From the NCBI GenBank assembly GCA_027943335.1, contig BSBK01008836.1, positions 1,365,001 to 1,429,000 on the forward strand: a DNA stretch of 64,000 nucleotides. Direction: 5' to 3'. Of this stretch, positions 20,489 through 31,681 are shown in pieces; positions within the stretch are counted from its first letter, which is position 1; every line of letters starts with the position of its first letter. A model generated the notes under the pieces. The model was not told the DNA's origin. It saw only the letters and a program-made list of their open reading frames with translations, and ran no database searches. Source of the DNA: Chamaecyparis obtusa (lineage: Eukaryota > Streptophyta > Pinopsida > Cupressales > Cupressaceae). A program made the translations under genes and the position numbers.

Positions 20489-21770
20489 ATCTTCATTTCT
20501 TCATCCCCATCTCTCTCAAACTTCTAGTATTTCATTCATTATCATTCACTTTGTCTCTTTGAGGTTTGAATTCATTTTTATCCTATATCTTGCTCAGTCA
20601 AACTGGGGCATATTTTCACTACTTGATGGTTATCCTATCGTCCTTCACCTTCGGTTATGATTTCTGTTGATTTGATCAAATTTATCAATTTACTATTTCT
20701 CCTCTACCTAATTTTGATTTTGATTCTGAGGGGATAGTACCTATCAACTTCAATCCTTGATTTAGCTTTATCAATCAAACCTTGCTTGAGATTCTTATCT
20801 CTTATTTGAGACTTGACAATCTCCTATTTATAGGTATGTTGGTCTTATCTTTTAGCTTATCTTTGTCAGCTTATCTTTATCCTAATGTGTTCCCATCCAT
20901 CAAACACACATCTAGGTTGTTTTGTGATCCCAAATTGATCTCACATTTCAATTCCATTCTTTGACCACATGTCATCCCAAATCAATCTCACATTAGTCAA
21001 AGAAATGCAAATCCTAGGACTTGGTTGTTGGATCCATCGTATTATCATCATAGAGTTCTTTTAGGTATGGGACAATCACAAGATTCCATACAATCCTCAC
21101 TAATATTTCTATCATGAGAATATGAATATGACATAAGTCTAAGATTTGTCAGAATGAGATGTAAGCATTAAGGCAAAAGAAGCCAGAATGACCTGAACAC
21201 CTATTCCTTTTAATTTAGCAAGTTAACATAAGCATCAAAGCATAATTGCTAAAATGACCTGAATGTTGCTTGTGAACAAACACACCAAAAACATGAGAGT
21301 TCCTTCCTTTGCCAAAGAATGCTCGTAGTGACCCCTACGTTCACTTCACAGGATGAGTGTTAGCAATTTCACTTGTAGTAGAAAGAAGTCACTCAAAATA
21401 GACAAGGAGAAGAACCAACCTCACCAAAGTTTCCATATAAAAGTAGTTGAGGTACACATGGCCATCCAATATGAGATGAAGGGGCTTATACATGGACACC
21501 CCTCTTATGTGAATTCTTTGGATCATTGGAACTAAACAAGAAAATAGAAAGCAAAGGAAAGATCATGCCCCTAGTCTTCACTTCTCTTGGTCAAGGAGAT
21601 GTCTTAGAGTTTCTTGAGGAGGAATGATAAAGCGAAAGAAAAATAAGCAAAAGGAAAGCTTAGCATGCTTCAGAGAGACACAAATTCAGTTTTCAGTTTT
21701 AGTTTTAAGTTTGTGTTCAAGCATATTGAAGTCAATTCAGAAGTGTACAACATTTGAAGCCTTAACAAGA
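20489..21770. other. Resumed tail of element 1 and junction with element 2; no gene
   Basis: After the GGGGC duplication the interrupted DNA of element 1 continues. The tail of element 2 (- strand) meets it somewhere in this interval. Elements 1 and 2 thus lie tail to tail. I could not find a 3' LTR for either, and no boundary motif with a target duplication is visible. Open frames here are short and AT-driven, and I see no coding signal. Confidence 0.4.
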
Positions 21771-21774
21771 CAAT

Positions 21775-22195
21775 GACAATAGGCAGACACAGTGAGAACC
21801 ACTGGTGACCATTGTGAGAGATGAAGTCTCAAAAAGATATCAGAGTGCAAACTAAGAATCAATAGGCAGATGCAGTGAGAACCACTGGTGATCAATATAA
21901 GGAGGATTCTCAAAAGAGAGAACCAAACATGAATGAAACATCAGTAGGAAGACATAGTGAGAACCACTGGTGACTGATGTAAGGACAAGATCCTAAAAGA
22001 GAGGAGTTCGAACAAGATCTAGGTATTAGTAGGAAGGCATAGTGGAAACCACTGGTGACCAATATGTGAGAGATCCTCAAGGAGAGAAATTTCAAAAGAT
22101 AGCTAGGCATCAATAGGCAGACACAGCGAGAGTCACTGGTGACTCATGCATGAACAAAACTTTTAAAAGTGATAGGATAATGCCCCCTAGACTAA
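21775..22195 (-). repeat. 82-85 bp tandem array in the 3' UTR of element 2
   Basis: Five diverged copies begin at 21,781, 21,864, 21,946, 22,031 and 22,115 (core AGGCAGACACAGTGAGAACC, then ACTGGTGA). Spacing is 83, 82, 85 and 84 bases. The core is well kept and the remainder varies. The array sits between integrase and the missing 3' LTR on the minus strand. Tandem arrays in the 3' UTR of Tat-lineage elements are a known source of plant satellites. Confidence 0.9.
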
Positions 22196-22959
22196 GAAGG
22201 TGGCCCCAAGTGTGACTAGTTCCAATCCATGAAGAGTCAAGGAAAATCTTGAAGACAACTAAAAGCAAGTGCATGAGCTAGCAAACTAAAGCAGGAAATG
22301 AACTAAAAGAAAGAAACAAACTAAAGCAGGAAAGTGGGAAAGCAAACTAAAGCAAGAAAGAAAGAGCCAAATGGTGCTGAGATGAGATATAGCTTCAGGA
22401 AACAAGAGGTGCTTGTTTACCAAGTTTTCACCATCTTGGCAGAGATTCTATTTTTGCTACCATGATGCTTGTTTACTAGGTTTCATCAATGGCACATTTT
22501 TCTTTTTTTTTCAATTTTTTTGTTCTTTTCTCTTCTTTTTTTTGTATTTTTGAATATTTCATTTTTTTTTGTATTTCTGATCTTTTCAATTTTTTTGTAT
22601 TTTTCAAATTTTCAATTTTTTAAAATTATTATCAAGGCGCCTATTTACCAGGTTTTCACCAAGATAATAGATACATCAAAGTGCCTATTTACTAGGTTTT
22701 CACTAAGATGATTATTTTTTCATGACATTTTGGAATTTTTAGGATTTTTGACAATATACCATTTTTTTGGATTTTTTCAAGACCAATATGTATGTACATG
22801 AGCATACAGAGAATGCCTCAGCTATAGAATTTCTTCAAGTGAAGATCATTGATAGGCTCTTTGAGCTGTTCTCCTTCAGTGGTGAAGAGTCGGTAAGCAC
22901 CAGACCCAAATGTTGTAGTAATAACATATGGACCAAGAAAGTTTGGTTCAAATTTTCAT

Positions 22960-24010
22960 TTCTAGACCCACTACTACTGATTCTTGGGGTTTTATCTTAG
23001 GACAAGATCACCCACTTGAAATTCCCTTTGTTTGAATTTCTTATTGTAGGATTTAGACATCCTCTTTTGGTATTCTCTTAGATGATCAAATGCCACCTTC
23101 CGATGTTCATCCAGTAACTCAATCTCTTGAAGTTGGGATATTCTATTTTCTTCATCAGTGATGAGGCCCCTCAAAGAGATTCACAATGTAGGAATCTCGA
23201 CCTCAATAGGCAATATTGCATCTACTCCATAAACCAAGGCAAAGGGCATGGCCCCCGTTGGTGTTTGGATACTTGTTCTATAGGCCCATAAAGCTAGATT
23301 AATCTAGAGGTGCCATTCTCTACCAGATTTATGAACTATTCTATGCAAGATTTTGAGAATTGTCTTATTAGAAGCTTCTCCTTGTCCATTACCCTGGGGT
23401 TAATAGATAGACGACTAATGCTGAATGATCCTAAATTTGGTGCATAATTCTCTTAGGTCCTCATTCTTGAATTGTCCCCCACTGTCAGTGATAATGGATG
23501 AGGGTACACCATATCTGTAGATGATATAGTTCAGTATAAACATAGCCATAGACTTGCCATCAGCTATAGCCAGAGCTACTCCTTCGATGCACTTGATAAA
23601 ATAGTTAGTAGCTGTGATGATAAAATTATGTCCTCTTGAAGAAGATGGATGTATTTGACCTACTAAGTCAAAGGCCCATTACTGAAATGGCATGAAACTA
23701 ATGAAAGGAATAAGCTCTTTAGCAGGAGCATGGATTAGATTTTCATGAAATTGGCATTGTTTACAAGTCTTGGCATATTGAATGACTTCTTTCTCCATAT
23801 CTGGCCAGTAGTAACCAGCTCTAATAAGTTTCTAAGCTAACATTAGACCACTCAAATGAGACCCACAAATACCTTCATGTACCTCAGCTAGCACACATTT
23901 GGACTCATCGGATTCTAGACACCTAAGGAGGGTACCGTCTAGACCCCATCTATACAAGTCATTTTCTATGATGACATACCGTGAAGCATTATGAATTAGG
24001 TGACGCTTTT
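22960..24010 (-). pseudogene. Element 2 integrase
   Basis: Minus strand. The zinc-binding part with HEGICGSHLSG and a CKQC pair lies at about 23,890-23,760. Core blocks follow: VGQIHPSSSRGHNFIITAT (23,660), IITDSGGQFKNEDL (about 23,490) and PQGNGQGEASNKTI (about 23,390). The C-terminal part has LQEIELLDEHRKVAFDHL and REFQVGDLVLR (23,120-22,992), ending in a stop where element 1 goes on to the GPY/F module. Several in-frame stops make it inactive. Confidence 0.85.
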
Positions 24011-24248
24011 CATTCTAGGTATAGGTGTCTAGAATGATTTGGTCACAAAGGTAGGAATAGATATGGTGGTAGCGAGATGAGTCATGTCCAATGATTGAAT
24101 AGATCATCTTAGATTCGGGAATATCATAGGTAGGGTAGTGTAATGTCTCCACCAGGAATTTGTGTCTGAAGTTGTTTTCTAGCATTTGTAACATTAAAGC
24201 AAGAGTGGCCATAGCATCAGCTACTTTATTGTTTGCCCTTGGAATTTT

Positions 24249-25110
24249 CTAGAAAGAAATGTGTGCAAAATATTGTTTGAGATCATCCACCATTCTTTTG
24301 TAAGGTACTAGCTTGTCATCTTTTGTTTGATAGACATCATTAACTTGGTTGATGATTAACTGAGAGTCTCCAAAGACCTTGAGCTCATCCACATGCCATT
24401 CAATGGCTATCTTCATACTATTAATGAGAGCTTCATATTCAATGATGTTGTTTGTGTAGGGAAACAAAATTTTATAAGCTTTTGGTAATGAGTATCTTTG
24501 AGGTGTTATAAACAAAATGCCTACTCCTGATCCTTGCTCAGTGAATGATCCATCAAAGAACATGCTCCAAGCCTGATGTGTGAGAAGCGTGATGGATTCA
24601 TCTGGGAATTCAATATTCAGAGGTTGGTGATCTTTCAAAGGAGCTTCTACCAACTGATTAGCAATTGCTTGTCCTTTAATAGCTTTTCTTTCCACATGCT
24701 CAATGTCAAATTCGCTGAGTATCATAACCCATTTTGCTAGTCTACCCATGAGGGCAGCCTTTCTTAGTAAGTACTTTAGTGGATCAATTTTTGCAATAAT
24801 CCTTGTAGTGTGGGCGAGCATATAATGCGACAATTTTTGAGAAGTGAACACTATTACTAGACAAGCCTTCTCAATGATAGAATAGTTCATTTCTTAAGAA
24901 ACCAATGTTCTGCTGATATAATAAATAGCTCTCTCTTTGTTGTTTTGATCTTCTTGAGCTAGGAGAGCACCCAAAGATGTGTTCATTGCTGAAATATATA
25001 GTATGAGTGGCTTACCATGAATAGGAGGCATCAATATAGGTGGATTAGCAAGATACTATTTAATTTGAGTGAGTCCCTTGTCACATTCTTCATTCCATTC
25101 ATAATTGGCT
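24249..25110 (-). pseudogene. Element 2 RNase H pair, fused to a deleted RT
   Basis: Minus strand. The RT-linked RNase H reads LILYISAMNTSLGALLAQ then ERAIYYIS at 25,010-24,910, continuing through MNYSIIEKACLVIVF. The second, archaeal-type RNase H has SMFFDGSFTEQGSGVGI, NNIIEYEALINSMKIA and LKVFGDSQLIINQVN (24,570-24,330). The stretch 24,890-24,249 is open for 213 codons. Upstream the usual RT palm with YVDD is absent: the pre-RT region ends at about 25,158 and the RNase H entry (NEECDKG) begins near 25,100. Confidence 0.85.
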
Positions 25111-25157
25111 AACAAGTCACAACCATTCAATGCCTTTAGCTAAAATGATGTAACCAT

Positions 25158-26310
25158 TCAGAAGCATTCAAGTATCTCATCCTTGGGCACCTCAGAGAGG
25201 TTTTCACCCTCAGATATGTCTTTTATTTTTACTATTTTTGGCTCTAATACTACCACAATGTGGTTTTCACCATCAGAGCATCTATTTTTTCTTCTTTTAA
25301 TTTTTTGACTAAGATACTTGATATCTACCTCTGTCATGCTGACACTGCTTTCACTAGTGGAGGACATTACAGGTTCAATATCATGGAGGTAACAAGCTAG
25401 ATTGTAATCATTCTAGAACATTAGGACTTCATTGGATGATGAGGGGGAGTTCCAGTTTATCAGATTGGGATTATTGAGTGAGAGGGAAGTAGTGACTGGC
25501 TCAATTGTGTTCATGGTATAGCCATCAAAAGTGTGGATGAGCAAGTCAAGACCTAGAGTGATCTCATCTAAAGGAGTGCTCAAATCCCTATAAGACCTTA
25601 CATCAAAAGTAGAGGACAAGTTAACACCGGTGGTGTCTAATTCGTGTGACCTAATGCTAGACCCCTCACCTACTTTGAGAAGTATTTCATAAGTATTGAC
25701 CATGTCTATGTCCTTATCATAAGTAGCATCAGACAAAGATTCAAATTCATACTCATGTGAGTCAGTACTTGAAGTGAGAATTCCATTAGCACTGGTTGTA
25801 TCATCATCTTTACCCCTTGTAGTATTAATAGCTCACTAAAGTACATCTTTTTCAAACTTCTCTTGGAAATGTGGGGGTACGTACCATTCACCCTGAAAGT
25901 TGGGATCAACCATTTGTATTTATTTCCATTGGTCATAAGTGAGTCAATGCATTGAAGTGGTCTCATCGGAATCACTATTAGTTTCTACCATATGGACAAT
26001 TATAACAGGTTCATCTAGTTCTGCAAAGAGTGCAAGAAGTTCCAGAGGAATAGGATATGGAAATGTGTCTTCATCAGAGCTGGCCTCTAGTTTTACCTCT
26101 AGAGTAGTATCTTCAAACTCTAGTTCAGGTTCAGGTTTTGGCACAAATTTTTTTATCCCTAAATGAAAGGGGATCATTTTGAAACCTATGCCAGTAGCAT
26201 CCTTTGTGCAGTGACTTGTAGCTTCAATGGGTTTTAGCAAACCATTGTCATTCTTTCCTATAGGACCACTCCCCTTATAGCTAAAGCGCTTCATGATCTT
26301 GAAGGCTCCA
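25158..26310 (-). pseudogene. Element 2 protease-RT spacer with G-patch-like block
   Basis: Minus strand. Near 26,294-26,220 the G-patch-like block reads MKRFSYKGSGPIGKNDNG and ends KPIEA. Acidic, low-complexity sequence follows (EPELEFEDTTLE), then VDIKYLSQKIKRRKNRCSDG and VKIKDISEGENLSEVPKDE, which match the same spacer in element 1 (5,342-5,540). The conserved pre-RT spacer has no known catalytic role. Confidence 0.65.
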
Positions 26311-26378
26311 CTATATGGCTCTTGTTCTAAGTCTAGAGGTGGAGTAGTTGTTTCAGATGCTTCTTTTCCTTTATAGAT

Positions 26379-27152
26379 CTAGGCCATGATAACCCTTTCT
26401 TCATCCTCATCTTCTAAAGGTGTAAAGTCTCGTACAAAGGCACCATTGTAAATTGTTTGAGGAGAGTGTTTGGAAGGTTTGGTACTCTTAGAAGGTCTCC
26501 CATAAGAGCATGGAGATGGAGGTAGAGCAGCTAGTGATAGCATAGGTTCAATTTGGTATTCTCCCATGCATGTATCCTTAAGTTTCAAAGTTTGTTCCAT
26601 CTCCTTTAGCTTAGCATCATAAAACTCAATGGACTCTCTATTAGCCAGAACAAAGCTATTAGTAGATTGCGCAAGTGTAATGCAAGAGTAATTGGTATTA
26701 GCAGGCACATTAACTTCCACCCCATGGAATGGAAACTTAATGCATATATGGTACATGGATGGAACAACTTTCATCTCATGAATCCATCGCCTACCTAACA
26801 AGATGTTGTAGGCAAGAGGAATGCCAAGAACTTGAAAAGTAACATCTCTTTCAATAGGTCCTATGCAGATAGGTAGCACAACTAAGCCTTGGGACTTGCA
26901 TTCCTCTTCATCATAAGCTTTGATGGTAATCTTTTTGTAGGAGTCTATACAATTATCATCATAACCTAGCTGAGTAAGCAACTTAGCAGAATAAATATTA
27001 AGACCAGCACCATTGTCTATGAACACTCGATGAATGCACTTAGGACCTATCATGACCTCTATATGCAAGGGAGCATTATGAAGATGACTCAGAGAGTGAT
27101 CATCTTCTTCAAATAAGGATAGATACTGAGGAGAGGTCAAATGACCCACCAT
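26379..27152 (-). pseudogene. Element 2 retropepsin-type protease
   Basis: Minus strand, 257 codons without a stop, so the best kept piece of this element. The active-site block is VFIDNGAGLNIYSAKLL, with Asn in place of the usual Thr/Ser of the D-T/S-G triad. The second landmark is PLAYNILLGRRWIHEMKVV. ITIKAYDEEECKSQGL lies between them. A C-terminal Ser/Pro-rich tail leads toward the G-patch spacer. The pre-protease helix is at about 27,270-27,160 with one stop. Confidence 0.88.
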
Positions 27153-27325
27153 AGATTAGAACAGGTTGAGATTGAGATCCTTGGGAATGTTTTCCTCAGC
27201 GAGGGCTTTATCCAAAATCTTCCTTTGAGTAGGCGAGATCTTCAACAACTCAAAAATGGTAATCTAAGCATTGGTTCACTGGAGCTGATCTAAGATGCTA
27301 TAACTAGCTAAGCTAGATGTAGGAA

Positions 27326-29760
27326 CTAAATTTGTGTTTTTTTGGTAGGGCCAACAATAGTCTTGTCCACAGTTTGTTTTGGAGTGGACACAGGAGGATC
27401 AAGAACTTTCAAAACAACCCTTCCACATGAGAGAGTGATGACATTAGCACAATCTTGACATTGTTCAGATTCAGATGAACAAGATGCAGGACTACACAAG
27501 ATGAAAGGAGTCTTAGGTTTGGGAGTATTGCTACCTCCGTTAATGGTACTCACATTACAATATTCTACCTCAATAGGTTCGATCATACCAATGACATTGT
27601 CATTATTAGTGTATGTGTAATTGACTTTAGCATTGGTATTCTTAGCATTTGAATATTCACCCTTCTCGTGAGGAGGGAAGGGATCTTTAAATGCTTGATG
27701 GTCTGAATTCTTGTTATGGCCATCCACAATAATGTCACCACTATCAATCAAATCTTGGACCTTGTGTTTCAGCTAAAGACAAGTAGAAGTCTTGTGACCC
27801 TTATTCTAGTGATAGTCATAGTAAGCATTGTCATTCCACCAATGAGGTCATGGTTGTGGGTCATAGAGATGCTTTTCCAAAGGAGTAAGAATTTGATTCT
27901 GCTCAAGAGTTTTATAGAACACATCAAGTGGTTCTCGCAAGGAAGTGTATTCACACTTGGGTCGAGATGCCCAAGTTTTGTTCCTAGAAAACCTTGAAGG
28001 TTGTTGATTTTCTATCATAGGCTTTTCAGCAGCTTTGATCACCTGTATGCTAGAAGAGAGATTAAAAATAGAATTAGCAAGATTTAGGGTCACATTATCA
28101 ACCACTCCATCATTCACAATGTCTCTATTCTTGTTAACAAACTTCCCTTTATCCTTGTTTGAGTTTGAAGATCCTTGTTTGTTGTCTTTACTCAAATTCA
28201 ATTCCCCTTTTTTTATCATAAAGGCCTCTATTCACACTGCTTGTTTAATCATGCTATCAAAGGTTAGAGGACCTTGTAATTGCACTTGGTATCTGAAGTC
28301 TAGGACAAGATTGTCCAAGAAAATTTTGAGTCTCTCAAACTCTGGTAGCTTGTGAGGGCACCTTGTACATAATTGTCTCCACCTTTGGAGAAATGTTAGG
28401 AAAGATTCTCCTTGTCGCTGTTTTAAATTGCAAAGATCCTAGATCTTGATCAGATGCTAAATATTATGTGAGTAATGTTGGAGAAATAGATTAGCCATTT
28501 CATCAAAAGTCTTAATTCCAGTGGGCAAACAAGAAAACCATTCCATAGCTGGTCCACCCAAGCTACAAGGAAATAGGTGCATAAGATATGTTTGGTCATG
28601 CATGACTTCCATAGATAATGAGCCAAACTCCCTTAGGTGATCTTGGGGATCAGTTACACCCAATTATTTGTCATATTTAGGGAGCTCTACACCTCTGGAC
28701 CTCTGGGAAAAGGTGGCATGTGAAGACTTCTATCAAAGGAGAAAGGAAAAATACTTTCCATTGTGAATTATTGGGTAGGTTTTTCCTTATTCTTCACAAG
28801 TTGGCTAATCTGATCTTGCATGTCTCAAACCATCTTTTGCAACTTTTTAGTCTCAGTCTCTTCTTCCTTGGCCACAAGCATTTCAACTTGATAGTCTGGG
28901 GGTAACTTGGCCCCTTGCTTAGCTAGCTCAAGAAAGTATTTTTCCTTCTCCTTTAAAAGGAGGATCTCCCTCATCTTAATAAGACCCTTGTTTTCTTTCA
29001 CAACATCTATGTCATTTTGAGTTATGGTGTCATCACCATCATTACCAAGGATCTCATAAATGCTAGGGACTTGATCTTGACTCTGATTATATGAAGAAGG
29101 ATGATAGTGATATGCTAGTTGACCACCTTGAGCTTTGTTTTGAGGTTGGTGTTGATCATCTTGGGTTTGATCATAGCATTTCTCATTTTGAGGTTGAGCA
29201 TGACATTGGTCATTGGAAGATTGACCAAAATGCTGATTATTTTGGGATTGATCATAAGTTTGGTTGTATTTTCCTATTTGGAAGTCAAATGGATCTCCCA
29301 TTTTGTTAGCGTAGGACCGTGTAGCAATTAAAGCCTCAGTAAAATGGTATAAACAGTGCCAAAAGGGTGTGGATAAGGTAACCTTTGGTGAGTGAACATG
29401 ATCAAAAGGATTAATAGGTTTAGATGACTCGATATCATCAATAGGATTGATAGGTTCAATGATAGGACTAGTCTGAGGAAGCGGTCTTCCAAAGTTGTGA
29501 AACAATGAGTTGTTTTGGAAGAATAAGTTGTCTTAACTTTGAAATGAGAAACCATGTTGTGCTTCAAACAATGGATTAAAACACTCTTGGAACATTGGAG
29601 GTGATTGAGATGAGCTATCTTTCAAAGTACTCAACGAAGAACTTGAGGATCCCTCACAACGTTCAGATTGCACAATAGGTTCAGGACAACTTGTTTCCTG
29701 ATTATGAGGTTTATCTCTATCTTGACCAGTATTACGAATGGGGTAAGTTTTTCCACTTCA
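27326..29760 (-). pseudogene. Element 2 gag with Gln/Asn-rich N-terminal part
   Basis: Minus strand. The N-terminal region (about 29,300-29,080) is rich in Gln, Asn, Tyr, His and Asp (for example NQTYDQSQNNQHFGQSSND). A charged helical region follows (LLLKEKEKYFLELAKQGAKL). The capsid core (28,650-28,340) has GGPAMEWFSCLPTGIKTFDE, LCNLKQRQGES and FLTFLQRWRQ, all gypsy landmarks. The C-terminal zinc-finger-like block (PHWWNDNAYYDYH, GHKT) is at about 27,850-27,790, with its first Cys replaced. Multiple stops break it into four main pieces. The N-terminal limit is approximate. Confidence 0.8.
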
Positions 29761-30715
29761 ATTCGTGATAATCATAGATGAAGATGAAATGAGAGAAGAC
29801 TCAAGATAATTCTAAAACTCTATCTCTAGTAATAAAAAAAAGGAGATAAAGGCTAGAACAACCAAGATGTGAAATGCACCTAGTATGAATTGTCATGAGT
29901 ATGGCTAGAACAACTGAGATAAGAATATCACAATGCGAGGTACAAAAGCACAAAGAGATGAGACAAAAATCAAGGAGACAAGTGAGAGTTTAAGAAAAAT
30001 CAATTGGTTCGTTGTTCGAGACACTCAGTTTTTGATAGTGAACAATAGGAAAATAGATAAACAGACCTCAGACAAAAACTAGATTAGATAAAAAGTCAAC
30101 CAGTCAATAGGAAATAAGTCTCTATTTTGAAAACTAGGCTACAGGTTCACATGAGAAAAGACCAAGCTGCATGAGATAATGTCAGGCTTTGCATGAGAGA
30201 ATGAAATATCACACGAGAAAGTACTCAGTTTCTAAAACTTCATGCGGGAAAAGATGGTGTTTGATAGTTCAATGCAAATTTTGAGATAAAAGATAGGTTT
30301 CGGGACATAGCGTAAATGATTCTCAGATAGGAAATCCAGTTTCTAGACAGGTTTGAAGGATAGTTTAATCAACAATCTTAGTTTGAAGGTTGCAATCATT
30401 CATTTACAACCATGAAGGTTTGATCAAGCAATGGAGACACAAGAAGTAGTCAAAAATAGACCTACCAAGGACAAAGCAACTTGGTAGTATCATGGGAGTC
30501 TTTGTTTAATCATGATAGACAAGTTTAAGACTTGATAACAAACACATAGTTATCCCTACAAAAAAAATGGTGAGAAGACAAAACCTTTGCCCCACTGCTT
30601 ATGTGCATGCGTGCACCTCACACAGCCATGTCACCCCCTAGAGGGCACCCATGTTTTTGGTGTTTCCAAGGACTCAATAGTATATGTTCAAAGGTTACCC
30701 TTGTGGTAGGGGCCA
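29761..30715 (-). other. Proximal part of the element 2 leader, no gene
   Basis: This is the untranslated leader between gag and the copia insertion. It continues at 36,613-37,856 on the other side of the copia element. Restoring continuity gives a leader of about 2.2 kb. I see short A-rich and GAGAA-type phrases but no long reading frame. Confidence 0.55.
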
Positions 30716-31562
30716 TGTTAGGAATAAGGTGTCTCAACCTTGGATAATTCCTATTCTTATTATTTGTTTTGTAAATGTATTTTTTGCAAATAATATAATT
30801 AAGTGTGAGTGTACATGTCTAGTTGGCATGTTGATGTGTCACTCCACTTGATGTGTCAGCATCTTGTGCATAAGGAGATCATGACTGAAATGGTCATGAT
30901 GGATTCCTATGACATGTAAGAACTATTTAAGGAATGTGCTATGACAGGTGTAAGAGCATCTTATGACTTGGGCCTATTTGGGTGCCCAAGAAGAAGTGGT
31001 TGGTGTGTGTAAGAGAATATGCCAAAAATAGGTTGGTATGATAGATTCTCTTACACTTCTCTTGTGATCGTTATTTTTGGTGGATTCTATGACAGGTTGT
31101 CATAGTCTATTCTAGGGATGGACGCCTATTCTTGGGATTGCATGTAACAATTGTGTACATGTGACTTTGTGCATGGGTCTTGGTGGTTGTGCCTATTTTT
31201 GGGTCTAGAGGAGTCTATATATATGATGCTGCTCCTATGGGAGAGATATAACAGAAATTTAAGTCTTGTTGGCTTTGTCTCTCATTTCTTGAAAGAACTT
31301 GCATTGCAAGTGTATTGTAATCTTTGTGTTGAAGATAATACATTGTGCAGGTTTTGGAGTGCTGGGGTTTTTTACTGAAAGGTTTTCCCCAGGGTATATC
31401 ATTGTGTCATTCTCTATTTTTCTGTATGTATGGTATGTGGTTGCAATATGTTTGTTAAAGTAGTTAAAAAATCTGAAATTGTAAGGATTTATAAGAATTT
31501 GCACAATACTCTCCTATAGAGATTAGCGTAGGAATCTATTTCTGCACCTGAGTTTCCTTACA
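30716..31562 (+). repeat. Copia 5' LTR
   Basis: Begins TGTTAGGAATAAGG and ends GTTTCCTTACA. A TATA-like TATATATATGATG lies at about 31,216 and a run of open frame at 31,151-31,378 is LTR sequence, not a gene. It matches 35,766-36,612 at equal length. Confidence 0.95.
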
Positions 31563-31582
31563 AGTGATATCAAAGCTTGATC
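31563..31582 (+). promoter_or_regulatory. Copia primer binding site (decayed iMet type)
   Basis: AGTGATATCAAAGCTTGATC follows the LTR. The TGATATCAAAGC core differs at two positions from the usual initiator-tRNA site TGGTATCAGAGC. Both differences are G-to-A transitions. Confidence 0.85.
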
Positions 31583-31681
31583 AACTTTTGATCCTAGTTG
31601 TTGGGTAGGGTTTTTTGAGTTGATCTCAAGTTTGAGTGGGAGTTTTTTGCAGAGCATTCTGAATCTTATTTACAGATTGAG

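Noticed and set aside
21775..22195. CRISPR-like array
   Set aside because: The spacing is regular but the repeats are diverged, the setting is a plant retrotransposon 3' UTR, and no cas-like gene exists. A tandem satellite fits better.
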